From assembly GCF_005502275.1 (NCBI RefSeq), contig NZ_SWLZ01000007.1, forward strand, positions 124,001-188,000: a stretch of DNA of 64,000 nt, in the 5' to 3' direction. The DNA is from Robertmurraya siralis. Its GTDB lineage: Bacteria; Bacillota; Bacilli; Bacillales; Cytobacillaceae. Positions 45,310-52,475 of this stretch are shown one piece after another; the first letter of the stretch is position 1; every line of letters begins with the position of its first letter. Under the pieces are notes generated by a model. It did no database searches and was not told the origin of the DNA. It saw only the letters and a list, made by a program, of their open reading frames with translations. The position numbers and the translations under genes were made by a program.

Positions 45310-46200
45310 AGTCTCGATTCTTTATAACATATGCTTTAGAAGCTTTTTTTGTTGATGGAGATGGAAGAATGACTTTTGCAAAAGAAAAATATCCAGCTTT
45401 TGACTGGATATTTGAAAGGAATATTATGAGGGTAAATGAAAAGGCAAGCTTTTCTTAGTTTTTATTATAGCTGGTAAATATGAACAGACTATGAATAAAT
45501 ACGTAATAATTAATGAATGACATTAGTTTGGTGCCCGAGAAGGGATGTTAGCTTGGATAGAGCTTTACCCATCCATGTTCCTTCACTTTGTTTTTTAGTT
45601 CCTCCCAAAATGGCCTTTTTAAAAATGATCTCTTATTCACATTAAGTCAATATATCACTGGAATGTTTTCGCTGATGTTCGTTAAACACATAACCATGAT
45701 GGATGTAACTTTGGTCGTGGGTCTGTTGCTTTTACTCATGGAGGTAGGGTGTGAATCGGTTTGTGTTCTGAAGTCTCCGGGAGTGGAAGCTCCTCTTTAA
45801 ACAGTATTTTCTTTAATATATTTTTTGATGTGAAGCTAGTTTTTCCCATCATTTAGTAGATTTTTTATAACGTGATCTGTAGTTGTATTGAAGGAGATTT
45901 CTATTAAAGAATGTCATCTGCTATTTCAGTATAATAAAGCGAGAATTCTATTCCTTCTCCAATGTGGAGATTTATTTTTTGTACCGAGTCAAATCTTGTT
46001 ACTGAATTATTGAATAATGCCTCAATTTTATTTGGGGAGGACTCAATTATTTCGATATAATTAGCATATGATACAGCGTAATGGAATTTTTATATTTCTT
46101 TCAACAGAGTTTCTTTTTTTAGTATATTTGCTTTAAGGCTCTCTTATTAATTATTGAAAAATAATAAATTCAACTAAGGAGAATCTTTCTCTTTTTACAT
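45310..46200. other. Long intergenic region with coding-like fragments
   Basis: A plus-strand frame ending at 45458 reads ALEAFFVDGDGRMTFAKEK and YPAFDWIFERNIMRVNEKA. It looks like the end of a protein, but its 5' part runs antisense into the repetitive gene. A frame at 45588-45800 has no ribosome site. No recognised family, RNA or repeat was found in the rest. Confidence 0.3.
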
Positions 46201-46244
46201 ATGATGTAGCGTAAGACAAATAGAAATAGAAAGGAGGAAATGCT

Positions 46245-46532
46245 ATGAGTAGAAAAAATTGTGGATGTGAGAAATCACGTGGAAATGTTCAGGGTGATAA
46301 AACAATTGTTTCACCAACAGAAACAATTGTAAAGGTGCATACAACTAAACGCACGGTTAGACGAATCCACCCTACTGAAGTTATTAACGTTAACCGAACA
46401 GTTGTAAGAAATGAAAATTTCTACCCTGTTACCCAAAGACAGGTAAATGAAGTGGTAGAGGAAAATTACGATTGTGGAAGTGATGTTAATAATCCAAGAT
46501 GTAGACGAGCTGGAGGAATGTTCAGCTTGTAA
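46245..46532 (+). CDS. CotD-like spore coat protein
   Basis: This 95-residue basic protein has the CotD-type layout: a short cysteine-containing start (NCGCEK), then SPTETIVKVHTTKRTVRRIHPTE, NVNRTVVRNENFYPVTQ and a C-terminal cysteine pair (YDCG, RC). Histidines usual in CotD are partly replaced by arginine. The ATG at 46245 follows AAAGGAGG. A sigma-K promoter could not be shown. Coat location is inferred from family. Confidence 0.6.
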   Translation: MSRKNCGCEKSRGNVQGDKTIVSPTETIVKVHTTKRTVRRIHPTEVINVNRTVVRNENFYPVTQRQVNEVVEENYDCGSDVNNPRCRRAGGMFSL

Positions 46533-46548
46533 TCGGCAAGCATAGGAG

Positions 46549-46576
46549 CACCTGCTTTTTAGTAGGTGCTTCTTTT
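46549..46576 (+). terminator. Terminator after the CotD-like gene
   Basis: GCACCTGCT pairs with AGTAGGTGC (one wobble), with a 3-nt loop, then TTCTTTTTT. Confidence 0.8.
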
Positions 46577-46682
46577 TTAAGTAAATGGAATTGTTAAAAG
46601 CATAAAATGAATAAGATAAGATAAATAAAAAATAACTGTGCTATATACATAAAGAGCTTGAATCATCGAGCCTTAATAAATA

Positions 46683-46746
46683 GGCTCTGTTATATGTCGG
46701 TGTTGATTTTGGGATCATTTTAACAATAATTCTATTTAACAAAGCC
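46683..46746. repeat. MITE-like element, copy C (64 bp) with 8-bp target duplication
   Basis: The ends GGCTCTGTTA and TAACAAAGCC are inverted repeats with one mismatch. The element is flanked on both sides by AATAAATA, a possible 8-bp target-site duplication, although the region is A/T-rich. The interior hairpin of other copies is missing. Confidence 0.6.
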
Positions 46747-46804
46747 AATAAATAAAATAAAGCCGTTGAAGATTGAAGTCATTTTTTATATTTGCGCTGA
46801 GGTA

Positions 46805-47153
46805 ATGAAATTGAAATGGTGAATTAGCAGAAAAAGCTAATGTTACGAGGAGCACAATAGAATAATTATACACATTTAGGTTTGTTACGGCATAGCGTAA
46901 CTATCGCTATTATGATTATTCAACGATTGAAAGAATACATTTTATTGAAGAGCGGAAAACTGAAAGTAGGACGCTCGATGAGATTAAAAAAGAGATTAAC
47001 GAAAAATTTTCTGAAGTAATTGATGTATTAGAAATCCGTTTAAAAAATGCGAGGGTTAAAAAAGTGTGTGCAGTGATTGTATCTCAACTTGAGCAGACTG
47101 ATGATAAGAAAAAAGAACTTCTGAAAGTTGATACAATCATTGTTGCTGCTTAG
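46805..47153 (+). pseudogene. Decayed MerR-family regulator
   Basis: Fragments in two frames line up with a MerR N-terminus. GELAEKANVTRSTIE matches helix-turn-helix 1 and is followed by a TAA. LGLLRHS is next, and after a frame change NYRYYDYSTIERIHFIEERK and LDEIKKEIN match the rest of the DNA-binding domain. A final stretch ends KKKELLKVDTIIVAA at 47153. At least one stop and two frameshifts interrupt it, so it cannot make the intact protein. Its former regulon is unknown. Confidence 0.65.
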
Positions 47154-47207
47154 TTGAACTGAACAAGATGAATATAGCAAGTAAACGAACTTTACTAGGA
47201 GGTGTAC

Positions 47208-47227
47208 GTCTTACTTTTGTGTAAGAC
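47208..47227 (+). promoter_or_regulatory. Hairpin between ribosome binding site and start codon
   Basis: GTCTTAC-TTTTGT-GTAAGAC forms a perfect 7-bp stem. AGGAGGTG ends at 47204 and the TTG start is at 47234, a 29-nt gap. Removing the hairpin leaves 9 nt, a normal spacing. Confidence 0.55.
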
Positions 47228-47233
47228 CAATGA

Positions 47234-48529
47234 TTGACAACTATTAATTTATTTTTAATTGTTTTATTAATTGCTTTAACAGCATTTTTTGTAGCAACTG
47301 AATTTGCGATTGTAAAGGTACGTGTTTCACGAATAGAACAGCTCATTTCAGAAGGAAAAAAAGGAGCAGTTTCGGCTAAAAAGGTAGTAACACATCTTGA
47401 TGAATATTTGTCAGCATGTCAATTGGGGATCACGATAACAGCATTAGGGTTAGGTTGGCTAGGCGAGCCGACTGTTGAGAAATTATTACATCCGCTTTTT
47501 GAATATTTTCATTTAAATCAATCCCTTAACCACATATTATCATTTGCCATTGCTTTTGCTTTAGTTACTTTTTTACATGTTGTGATTGGGGAATTGGCAC
47601 CTAAAACGGTTGCGATTCAAAAAGCTGAAGCAGTCGCACTTTTGTTTGCAGTTCCAATTATTTGGTTCTATAAAATCATGTTTCCGTTCATTTGGTTCTT
47701 AAATGGCTCAGCTCGAGTGCTTGTTGGTTTATTTGGTCTTAAACCAGCTTCTGAGCATGAGGTTGCTCATTCTGAGGAGGAACTTCGCATTTTGTTATCG
47801 GAAAGTTATAAGAGTGGGGAAATCAATAAAAATGAGTTAAAATACATGAATAATATTTTTGAATTTGACGAAAGAATTGCCAAAGAAATTATGGTTCCGA
47901 GAACAGATATTGTCTCTTTATCCATTGACAGCTCGTTGGAAGAAATGATCAATACGATTAAAAGAGAGAATTATACGCGATATCCAGTTGTGGACGGGGA
48001 TAAGGATAATATTGTTGGAATCATTAATGTGAAGGAGTTTTTAACAGCCACTTTGCATCAGCAAAGAACAGAAGAAAAATTTAGGATTGCTGAATTTATC
48101 AACCCGGTTATTCGAGTTATTGAAACGATTCCTATTCATGATTTGCTCGTAAAAATGCAGAAGGAACGAATTCATATTGCTATTTTGATGGATGAATACG
48201 GGGGAACCTCGGGGCTAGTAACCGTTGAGGATATTTTGGAAGAAATTGTTGGCGAGATAAGAGATGAATTCGATGACGACGAAATTCCAGATATCAGAAA
48301 ATTAAGTGAGAACCATTATATTTTGAACTCCCGTGTTTTGATTGAAGATGTAAGCGAGTTATTAGGCATTTATCTGCCTCATGAAGAGGTTGATACAATT
48401 GGCGGTTGGTTTCTAACGCAGAACATTGATGCTGAAATTGGTTCGGATATTGAATATAATGGCTACAATTTTAAAGTTCTAAGTAAAGAAGGGCACCAAA
48501 TTCTTTATTTAGAAGTTGCTAAAATTTAA
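47234..48529 (+). CDS. CorC/HlyC-family membrane protein (DUF21-CBS)
   Basis: This 431-residue protein has an N-terminal CNNM/DUF21 domain with about four membrane helices (residues 1-180, [14 protein letters not shown] and [20 protein letters not shown]). Two CBS domains follow (about 205-325), then a C-terminal CorC_HlyC domain. Relatives are proposed to export or sense Mg2+. The TTG start at 47234 gives the N-terminus expected from B. subtilis YhdP/YrkA. The strong ribosome site is 29 bases away, separated by a hairpin. An out-of-frame ATG at 47230 gives only five codons. Confidence 0.83.
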   Translation: MTTINLFLIVLLIALTAFFVATEFAIVKVRVSRIEQLISEGKKGAVSAKKVVTHLDEYLSACQLGITITALGLGWLGEPTVEKLLHPLFEYFHLNQSLNHILSFAIAFALVTFLHVVIGELAPKTVAIQKAEAVALLFAVPIIWFYKIMFPFIWFLNGSARVLVGLFGLKPASEHEVAHSEEELRILLSESYKSGEINKNELKYMNNIFEFDERIAKEIMVPRTDIVSLSIDSSLEEMINTIKRENYTRYPVVDGDKDNIVGIINVKEFLTATLHQQRTEEKFRIAEFINPVIRVIETIPIHDLLVKMQKERIHIAILMDEYGGTSGLVTVEDILEEIVGEIRDEFDDDEIPDIRKLSENHYILNSRVLIEDVSELLGIYLPHEEVDTIGGWFLTQNIDAEIGSDIEYNGYNFKVLSKEGHQILYLEVAKI

Positions 48530-48542
48530 TCTATAACAAATA

Positions 48543-48577
48543 TAAAAAGCACTTGGATGTAATCCTTGTGCTTTTAC
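48543..48577 (+). terminator. Terminator after the CorC-like gene
   Basis: AAAAAGCAC pairs with GTGCTTTT, with GGAT/ATCC continuing the stem inside, and the right arm ends in T4. Confidence 0.6.
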
Positions 48578-48621
48578 ATTTGATTATGTTAGGATATGAC
48601 GCATACTTTTTCAAGGCCTTA

Positions 48622-48978
48622 TCAAAATAATTTTTTCATTGCGGGGATTAGTTGGGAGAAATGAGGTTTTATGACAAAATCTTTCGCACCGAGCTTTAAC
48701 GCTTCGATTATAAGTCTTTTTTGGCCCATTGCTGAATAAATAATGACATTTGCATTCGGATCAAATTGAATAATTTCCCGCAATGCATCTAATCCATTCA
48801 ATATAGGCATGGTTAAGTCTAGCAAAACAATGTCAGCGCGTTTTTCCTGAAAGATAGTAACAGCGCTCCTTCCATCAGCAGCTTCAGCAATTACATGGAA
48901 ACCATTCTCGCTGACAAGGCACTTGATTAAATTTCGGGAAAATTTGGAATCATCAGCAATTAATACCGTTTTACACAT
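48622..48978 (-). CDS. Stand-alone CheY-like receiver domain protein
   Basis: This 118-residue protein is one receiver domain: acidic pair in IADDSK, phosphorylated Asp in VLLDLTMP, switch residue in IIYSAMG and lysine in FVIKPH. It has no output domain, as in CheY or Spo0F. ATG 48978 is well spaced from AAGGTG; a GTG at 48987 is too close. A c-di-GMP-I riboswitch lies in its leader. No histidine kinase or chemotaxis gene is adjacent, so its partner is unknown. Confidence 0.85.
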   Translation of the reverse strand: MCKTVLIADDSKFSRNLIKCLVSENGFHVIAEAADGRSAVTIFQEKRADIVLLDLTMPILNGLDALREIIQFDPNANVIIYSAMGQKRLIIEALKLGAKDFVIKPHFSQLIPAMKKLF

Positions 48979-48988
48979 TTTCTTCACC

Positions 48989-49019
48989 TTTCGCTATTAG
49001 ATAAGGCAAATTAGCGAAA
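48989..49019 (-). promoter_or_regulatory. Ribosome-site-sequestering hairpin of the riboswitch
   Basis: On the minus strand TTTCGCTA (49019-49012) pairs perfectly with TAGCGAAA (48996-48989). The right arm overlaps the first bases of the AAGGTG ribosome site. It is a plausible expression platform that works on translation. Confidence 0.5.
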
Positions 49020-49042
49020 AAAGTGTTTCTCATAAATACCCT

Positions 49043-49130
49043 GTTTTTGCAACCCGGCTGCCATAACTATTAAGTCTTAGGCCCGTGGCTTTGCGTCTCT
49101 TACTTTCGTAAAATTTGCCCGAAGGTAATG
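49043..49130 (-). ncRNA. c-di-GMP-I (GEMM) riboswitch
   Basis: Read on the minus strand the leader has the GEMM-I blocks in order: GGGCAAA (49120-49114), a GAAA loop (49107-49104), GACGCAAAGCC (49097-49087), GGGCCTAA (49084-49077), then ATGGCAGCCGGGTTGC. These are the conserved P2 receptor loop, P2-P3 joining region and P3 receptor strand of the c-di-GMP-I aptamer. The RNA lies about 65 bases upstream of the CheY-like gene on the same strand. Whether ligand turns expression on or off is not decided. Confidence 0.88.
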
Positions 49131-49218
49131 ATAACATGGCAAAAAGAGATTTAGCAAACTAAATTAATATTAAGGAAAGATGCTTTTAGAAAAAAAGTAT
49201 TATGGCGTTTAATCATGT

Positions 49219-49827
49219 TCAAAAGCGATGTTCAGGTTGTTGATGTGCAAAAGGATGGGTAAGCGGCTCGGTACGTGTTTGTTTTTTCTTGTTTTTATGA
49301 CAGTTCTTATATGGACCAATATACGTGCTTGGCTGCACCGGTTGAACGGTCTTAATCCAGCTTGGTTCATCGATACAATACGTATGAGCGACGATATTTG
49401 CTGGAGTGAATTTGAGCAGATCAGAGCCTAAGATCACCTCGGGAGTAGGGGCATTAAAGATGGCAAGTAAATGGGTATTATCTGTTGTTGCCACCTCATA
49501 ATGCCACCACGCTTGTGGGACATTTGCGACTTGACCAGGTGTTATTGGATAATTTTGAATTTGTTTTGTGAAGGGGTTAAGAATGGAGACGATTGCTGCT
49601 CCAGATATACAGTAAACAAGCTCGGCTGCATTTTGATGATAATGTGGTTCAATGACATTATTCGCGCTTAAAAATATATCGAGAAGGGATGTATTTTCCA
49701 ATGTATTGAGCTGACGTATACCTAATATATTAATGAGGTTGTCATTGTCCTTTTTGAATAATGTACTTTTATTGACGTCAAAAGTGTACTGCAAGGATGG
49801 TGATGTGTAATCTAAGTAGGCAGTCAT
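49219..49827 (-). CDS. Cupin-domain protein
   Basis: This 202-residue single cupin has the first metal motif in PHYHQNAAELVYCISG and the second in PGQVANVPQAWWHYEVA, so a bound metal is likely. The layout is like bacterial germin/oxalate-decarboxylase-type single cupins. The C-terminal 35 residues are basic and Gln/His-rich. The ATG at 49827 follows GAGGTG. A longer open frame upstream has no ribosome site. No substrate can be proposed. Confidence 0.7.
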   Translation of the reverse strand: MTAYLDYTSPSLQYTFDVNKSTLFKKDNDNLINILGIRQLNTLENTSLLDIFLSANNVIEPHYHQNAAELVYCISGAAIVSILNPFTKQIQNYPITPGQVANVPQAWWHYEVATTDNTHLLAIFNAPTPEVILGSDLLKFTPANIVAHTYCIDEPSWIKTVQPVQPSTYIGPYKNCHKNKKKQTRTEPLTHPFAHQQPEHRF

Positions 49828-49995
49828 ATTATTTTCACCTCTTTTTTCACATTTGAAAACTCTTAGGCATGTTATGCAATTGAGGTACTTTTCGTGTTTT
49901 GTACAATTGCAAGCAAGAATCGCTACTATGCCTTTGACGCTAACGTGGCGATAAAATATGATAAACATAAGAATCCCGTGTAAGGACGTGCTAGA

Positions 49996-50685
49996 ATGAA
50001 AATTTTATTAGTTGAGGATGATAGGACGATTGCTGCTGGCTTAGAGTACTCCCTGCAGAAGGATGGGTTTGAAACAGTGCTGTATCACGATGCTAAATCA
50101 GCTGAAAGCTTTTTAACAAAGGGATTAAATGAAGTTGATTTGTGTTTGTTTGATTTATCCCTTCCAGATGGTAGTGGTTATGAGCTATGCCAAATTGTTA
50201 AAAAACACAGTGATAAGCCCGTTATTTTTTTAACTGCATTCGATGACGAGGTCAATGTTGTAATGGGGCTTGATATGGGGGCTGATGACTATATTACGAA
50301 GCCTTTCCGAATTCGTGAGCTTATATCTCGAATTAAATCTGTTCTTAGAAGATATAACCTGCATCTGCAAACGCAGCCCAAAACGGTCATTGAAATCGGA
50401 AATATCGGCATTAATACGTTAGAAGGAACAGTTTGGAAAAATGGGGAGGAGGTTCTTTTAACGGCATTGGAATATAAATTACTATTAATTTTTGCTAATC
50501 ACCTTGGACAAGTTTTGACAAGAGTCCAGCTTTTAGAACGAATATGGGATGTCGCTGGTGATTTTGTCAATGATAATACGTTAACAGTTTACATAAAACG
50601 CCTAAGAGAAAAGCTAGAAGATGATCCGCAAAGCCCAACAATCATAAAAACCGTAAGAGGTATAGGCTATAAGGTTGGTGAATAG
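49996..50685 (+). CDS. OmpR-family response regulator
   Basis: This 229-residue regulator has an N-terminal receiver domain (LVEDD, phosphorylated Asp in CLFDLSLPDGSG, lysine in DYITKPF) and a C-terminal winged helix (NDNTLTVYIKRLREKL, VRGIGYKVGE). The gene lies three bases before its kinase gene. Direct repeats at 11-bp spacing upstream of the ABC genes are its probable binding sites. The group resembles BceRS/PsdRS-type systems for cell-envelope-active peptides. Confidence 0.85.
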   Translation: MKILLVEDDRTIAAGLEYSLQKDGFETVLYHDAKSAESFLTKGLNEVDLCLFDLSLPDGSGYELCQIVKKHSDKPVIFLTAFDDEVNVVMGLDMGADDYITKPFRIRELISRIKSVLRRYNLHLQTQPKTVIEIGNIGINTLEGTVWKNGEEVLLTALEYKLLLIFANHLGQVLTRVQLLERIWDVAGDFVNDNTLTVYIKRLREKLEDDPQSPTIIKTVRGIGYKVGE

Positions 50686-50688
50686 GGA

Positions 50689-51693
50689 ATGCTTCGCAAT
50701 CGTGAAATCCGTTTTTTCATGCTCGTACAATCTATGATCGCTGTTATAGCGGCAGTAATGACTGCAATCTTCTTTTCGATAAAAGTTGCCATTGCAGTGA
50801 CGATCATTTCTGCTGTTTTTATCATTGTCTCTATCTCTTTCACTAAATGGCGTTATTCTGAATTAAAAAAGCTCTCTAGTTCCATTAGAAAAATTATAAG
50901 TGGAGATTATAGTCTTGATGTTCGTGATAATCATGAAGGGGAGTTAAGTATATTAAAAAATGATATTTATAAAGTGACATTCATGCTGTCTGAACAAAGC
51001 TCCTTATTGCAAAAAGATAAGCTGCGGTTAACGGATGCAATTTCAGATATATCGCACCAATTAAAAACACCGCTTACCTCGATGATCGTTATGTCTGATT
51101 TAATAAGTGATCCCGCTCTAGATGAAGACAAAAGAGCTGAGTTCACAAGAAATATGCGCATGCAATTAGAAAGAATTGAGTGGCTCGTTTCCTCATTGTT
51201 AAAATTGTCAAAAATTGATGCAGGCACAGTTCTATTTAAAAAGGATAGAATTCCTGTACATTCATTAGTTAAAAAAGCTGTTGAGTCTATTTTAATTCCC
51301 ATCGATATTAAACGGCAGTCTTTAATAATATCTGGGGATGAAAATGCGATCTTTATCGGTGATCTTAATTGGACGGTAGAAGCGTTGATCAATATTTTAA
51401 AAAATTGTGTAGAGCATACCGATGAAGGTGGTCATATTGCTATTTCTTTTTTAGAAAATGCACTTTATACAGAAATTACGGTTCAGGATGATGGCAAAGG
51501 AATCGACAAAGAGGATTTGTTTAACATTTTTAAACGATTTTATAAAGGGAAAAATGCGGGAGAAGATAGCGTTGGAATAGGGCTTGCCCTATCGTACAGT
51601 ATCATCACCAACCAGCAAGGAGATATTGAGGTAAGAAGTGAAGTTGGCAAGGGAACCACTTTCCAAATTAAATTTTATAAACAAGTGATTTAG
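50689..51693 (+). CDS. Sensor histidine kinase of the ABC-linked two-component system
   Basis: This 334-residue kinase has two membrane helices (about residues 10-52) with almost no extracellular loop, as in intramembrane-sensing kinases. The phosphorylated histidine is in ISDISHQLKTPL and the ATPase motifs are N (LKNCVEH), DDGKGI and VGIGLALS. In such systems the linked ABC transporter often acts as the true sensor. The ATG at 50689 follows GGTGAATAGGG. Confidence 0.83.
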   Translation: MLRNREIRFFMLVQSMIAVIAAVMTAIFFSIKVAIAVTIISAVFIIVSISFTKWRYSELKKLSSSIRKIISGDYSLDVRDNHEGELSILKNDIYKVTFMLSEQSSLLQKDKLRLTDAISDISHQLKTPLTSMIVMSDLISDPALDEDKRAEFTRNMRMQLERIEWLVSSLLKLSKIDAGTVLFKKDRIPVHSLVKKAVESILIPIDIKRQSLIISGDENAIFIGDLNWTVEALINILKNCVEHTDEGGHIAISFLENALYTEITVQDDGKGIDKEDLFNIFKRFYKGKNAGEDSVGIGLALSYSIITNQQGDIEVRSEVGKGTTFQIKFYKQVI

Positions 51694-51714
51694 TTGGTGT
51701 ATAAATGACTAGAT

Positions 51715-51758
51715 TGTCACTTTATAGTCACCTAAAAGTCATTTTAGACAGATATACT
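51715..51758 (+). promoter_or_regulatory. Response-regulator promoter with 11-bp direct repeats
   Basis: TGTCAC (51715), AGTCAC (51726) and AGTCAT (51737) recur exactly every 11 bp on one helix face. They lead to a -10 TATACT at 51753-51758. No -35 consensus is present, as expected for an OmpR-type activated promoter. Confidence 0.6.
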
Positions 51759-51791
51759 AAATAGCAATGACAAATGGTGGAGGTTTTTTGC

Positions 51792-52475
51792 ATGGATATT
51801 TTAAAAATAGAAGATCTGTCTAAAGTGTATGGAAAAGGGGTTACAGAGGTAAAAGCGTTGGATCGGGTATCGTTTTCTGTAAAAAAAGGAGAATTCGTTG
51901 TGATCATCGGTCCTTCCGGTTCAGGGAAATCAACTTTGCTTCATTTATTAGGCGGAGTTGATCGACCGACAAGCGGGAATGTTTTTATCGATAATACAAA
52001 TATTTATGAGCTGGACGAAACACAATTAGCTATTTTTAGGAGAAGGCAAATTGGTTTGATTTATCAATTTTATAATCTTATTCCGATCTTAACGGTTGAA
52101 GAAAATATAACATTACCGGTGTTGCTGGATGGGCATAAGGTAGATGGCAAACAATTAGATGAGATTGTGAGAATTCTTGGCTTGAAAGAGCGCTTAAGCC
52201 ATTTGCCGAATCAATTATCTGGTGGTCAACAGCAGCGTGTTTCGATCGGACGGGCACTGATCAGCAATCCGGCTATTATTTTGGCTGATGAACCGACAGG
52301 AAATTTGGATAGTAAAAATAGCAGCGAAATTATGGAATTGCTCAAAATGTTCAATAAAACTTTTAATCAAACACTCATCGTTATCACCCATGATGAACGT
52401 ATTGCTTTACAGGCCGACCGTGTTATTTCAATTGAGGATGGTAGGATTGCCAAAGATGAGGTGCTCCGTCCATGA
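51792..52475 (+). CDS. ABC transporter ATP-binding protein
   Basis: This 227-residue ATPase of the MacB/LolD/BceA type has Walker A GPSGSGKST, signature LSGGQQQR, Walker B IILADEPTGNLD and the histidine in VITHDER. ATG 51792 follows GGTGGAGG. Its stop overlaps the permease start by four bases (ATGA). It energises the FtsX-type permease; peptide-antibiotic detoxification is the likely role. Confidence 0.85.
   Translation: MDILKIEDLSKVYGKGVTEVKALDRVSFSVKKGEFVVIIGPSGSGKSTLLHLLGGVDRPTSGNVFIDNTNIYELDETQLAIFRRRQIGLIYQFYNLIPILTVEENITLPVLLDGHKVDGKQLDEIVRILGLKERLSHLPNQLSGGQQQRVSIGRALISNPAIILADEPTGNLDSKNSSEIMELLKMFNKTFNQTLIVITHDERIALQADRVISIEDGRIAKDEVLRP

Noticed and set aside
45588-45800. 70-codon frame with a hydrophobic stretch
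   Set aside because: No ribosome site; the stretch could be a remnant but cannot be supported as a gene.
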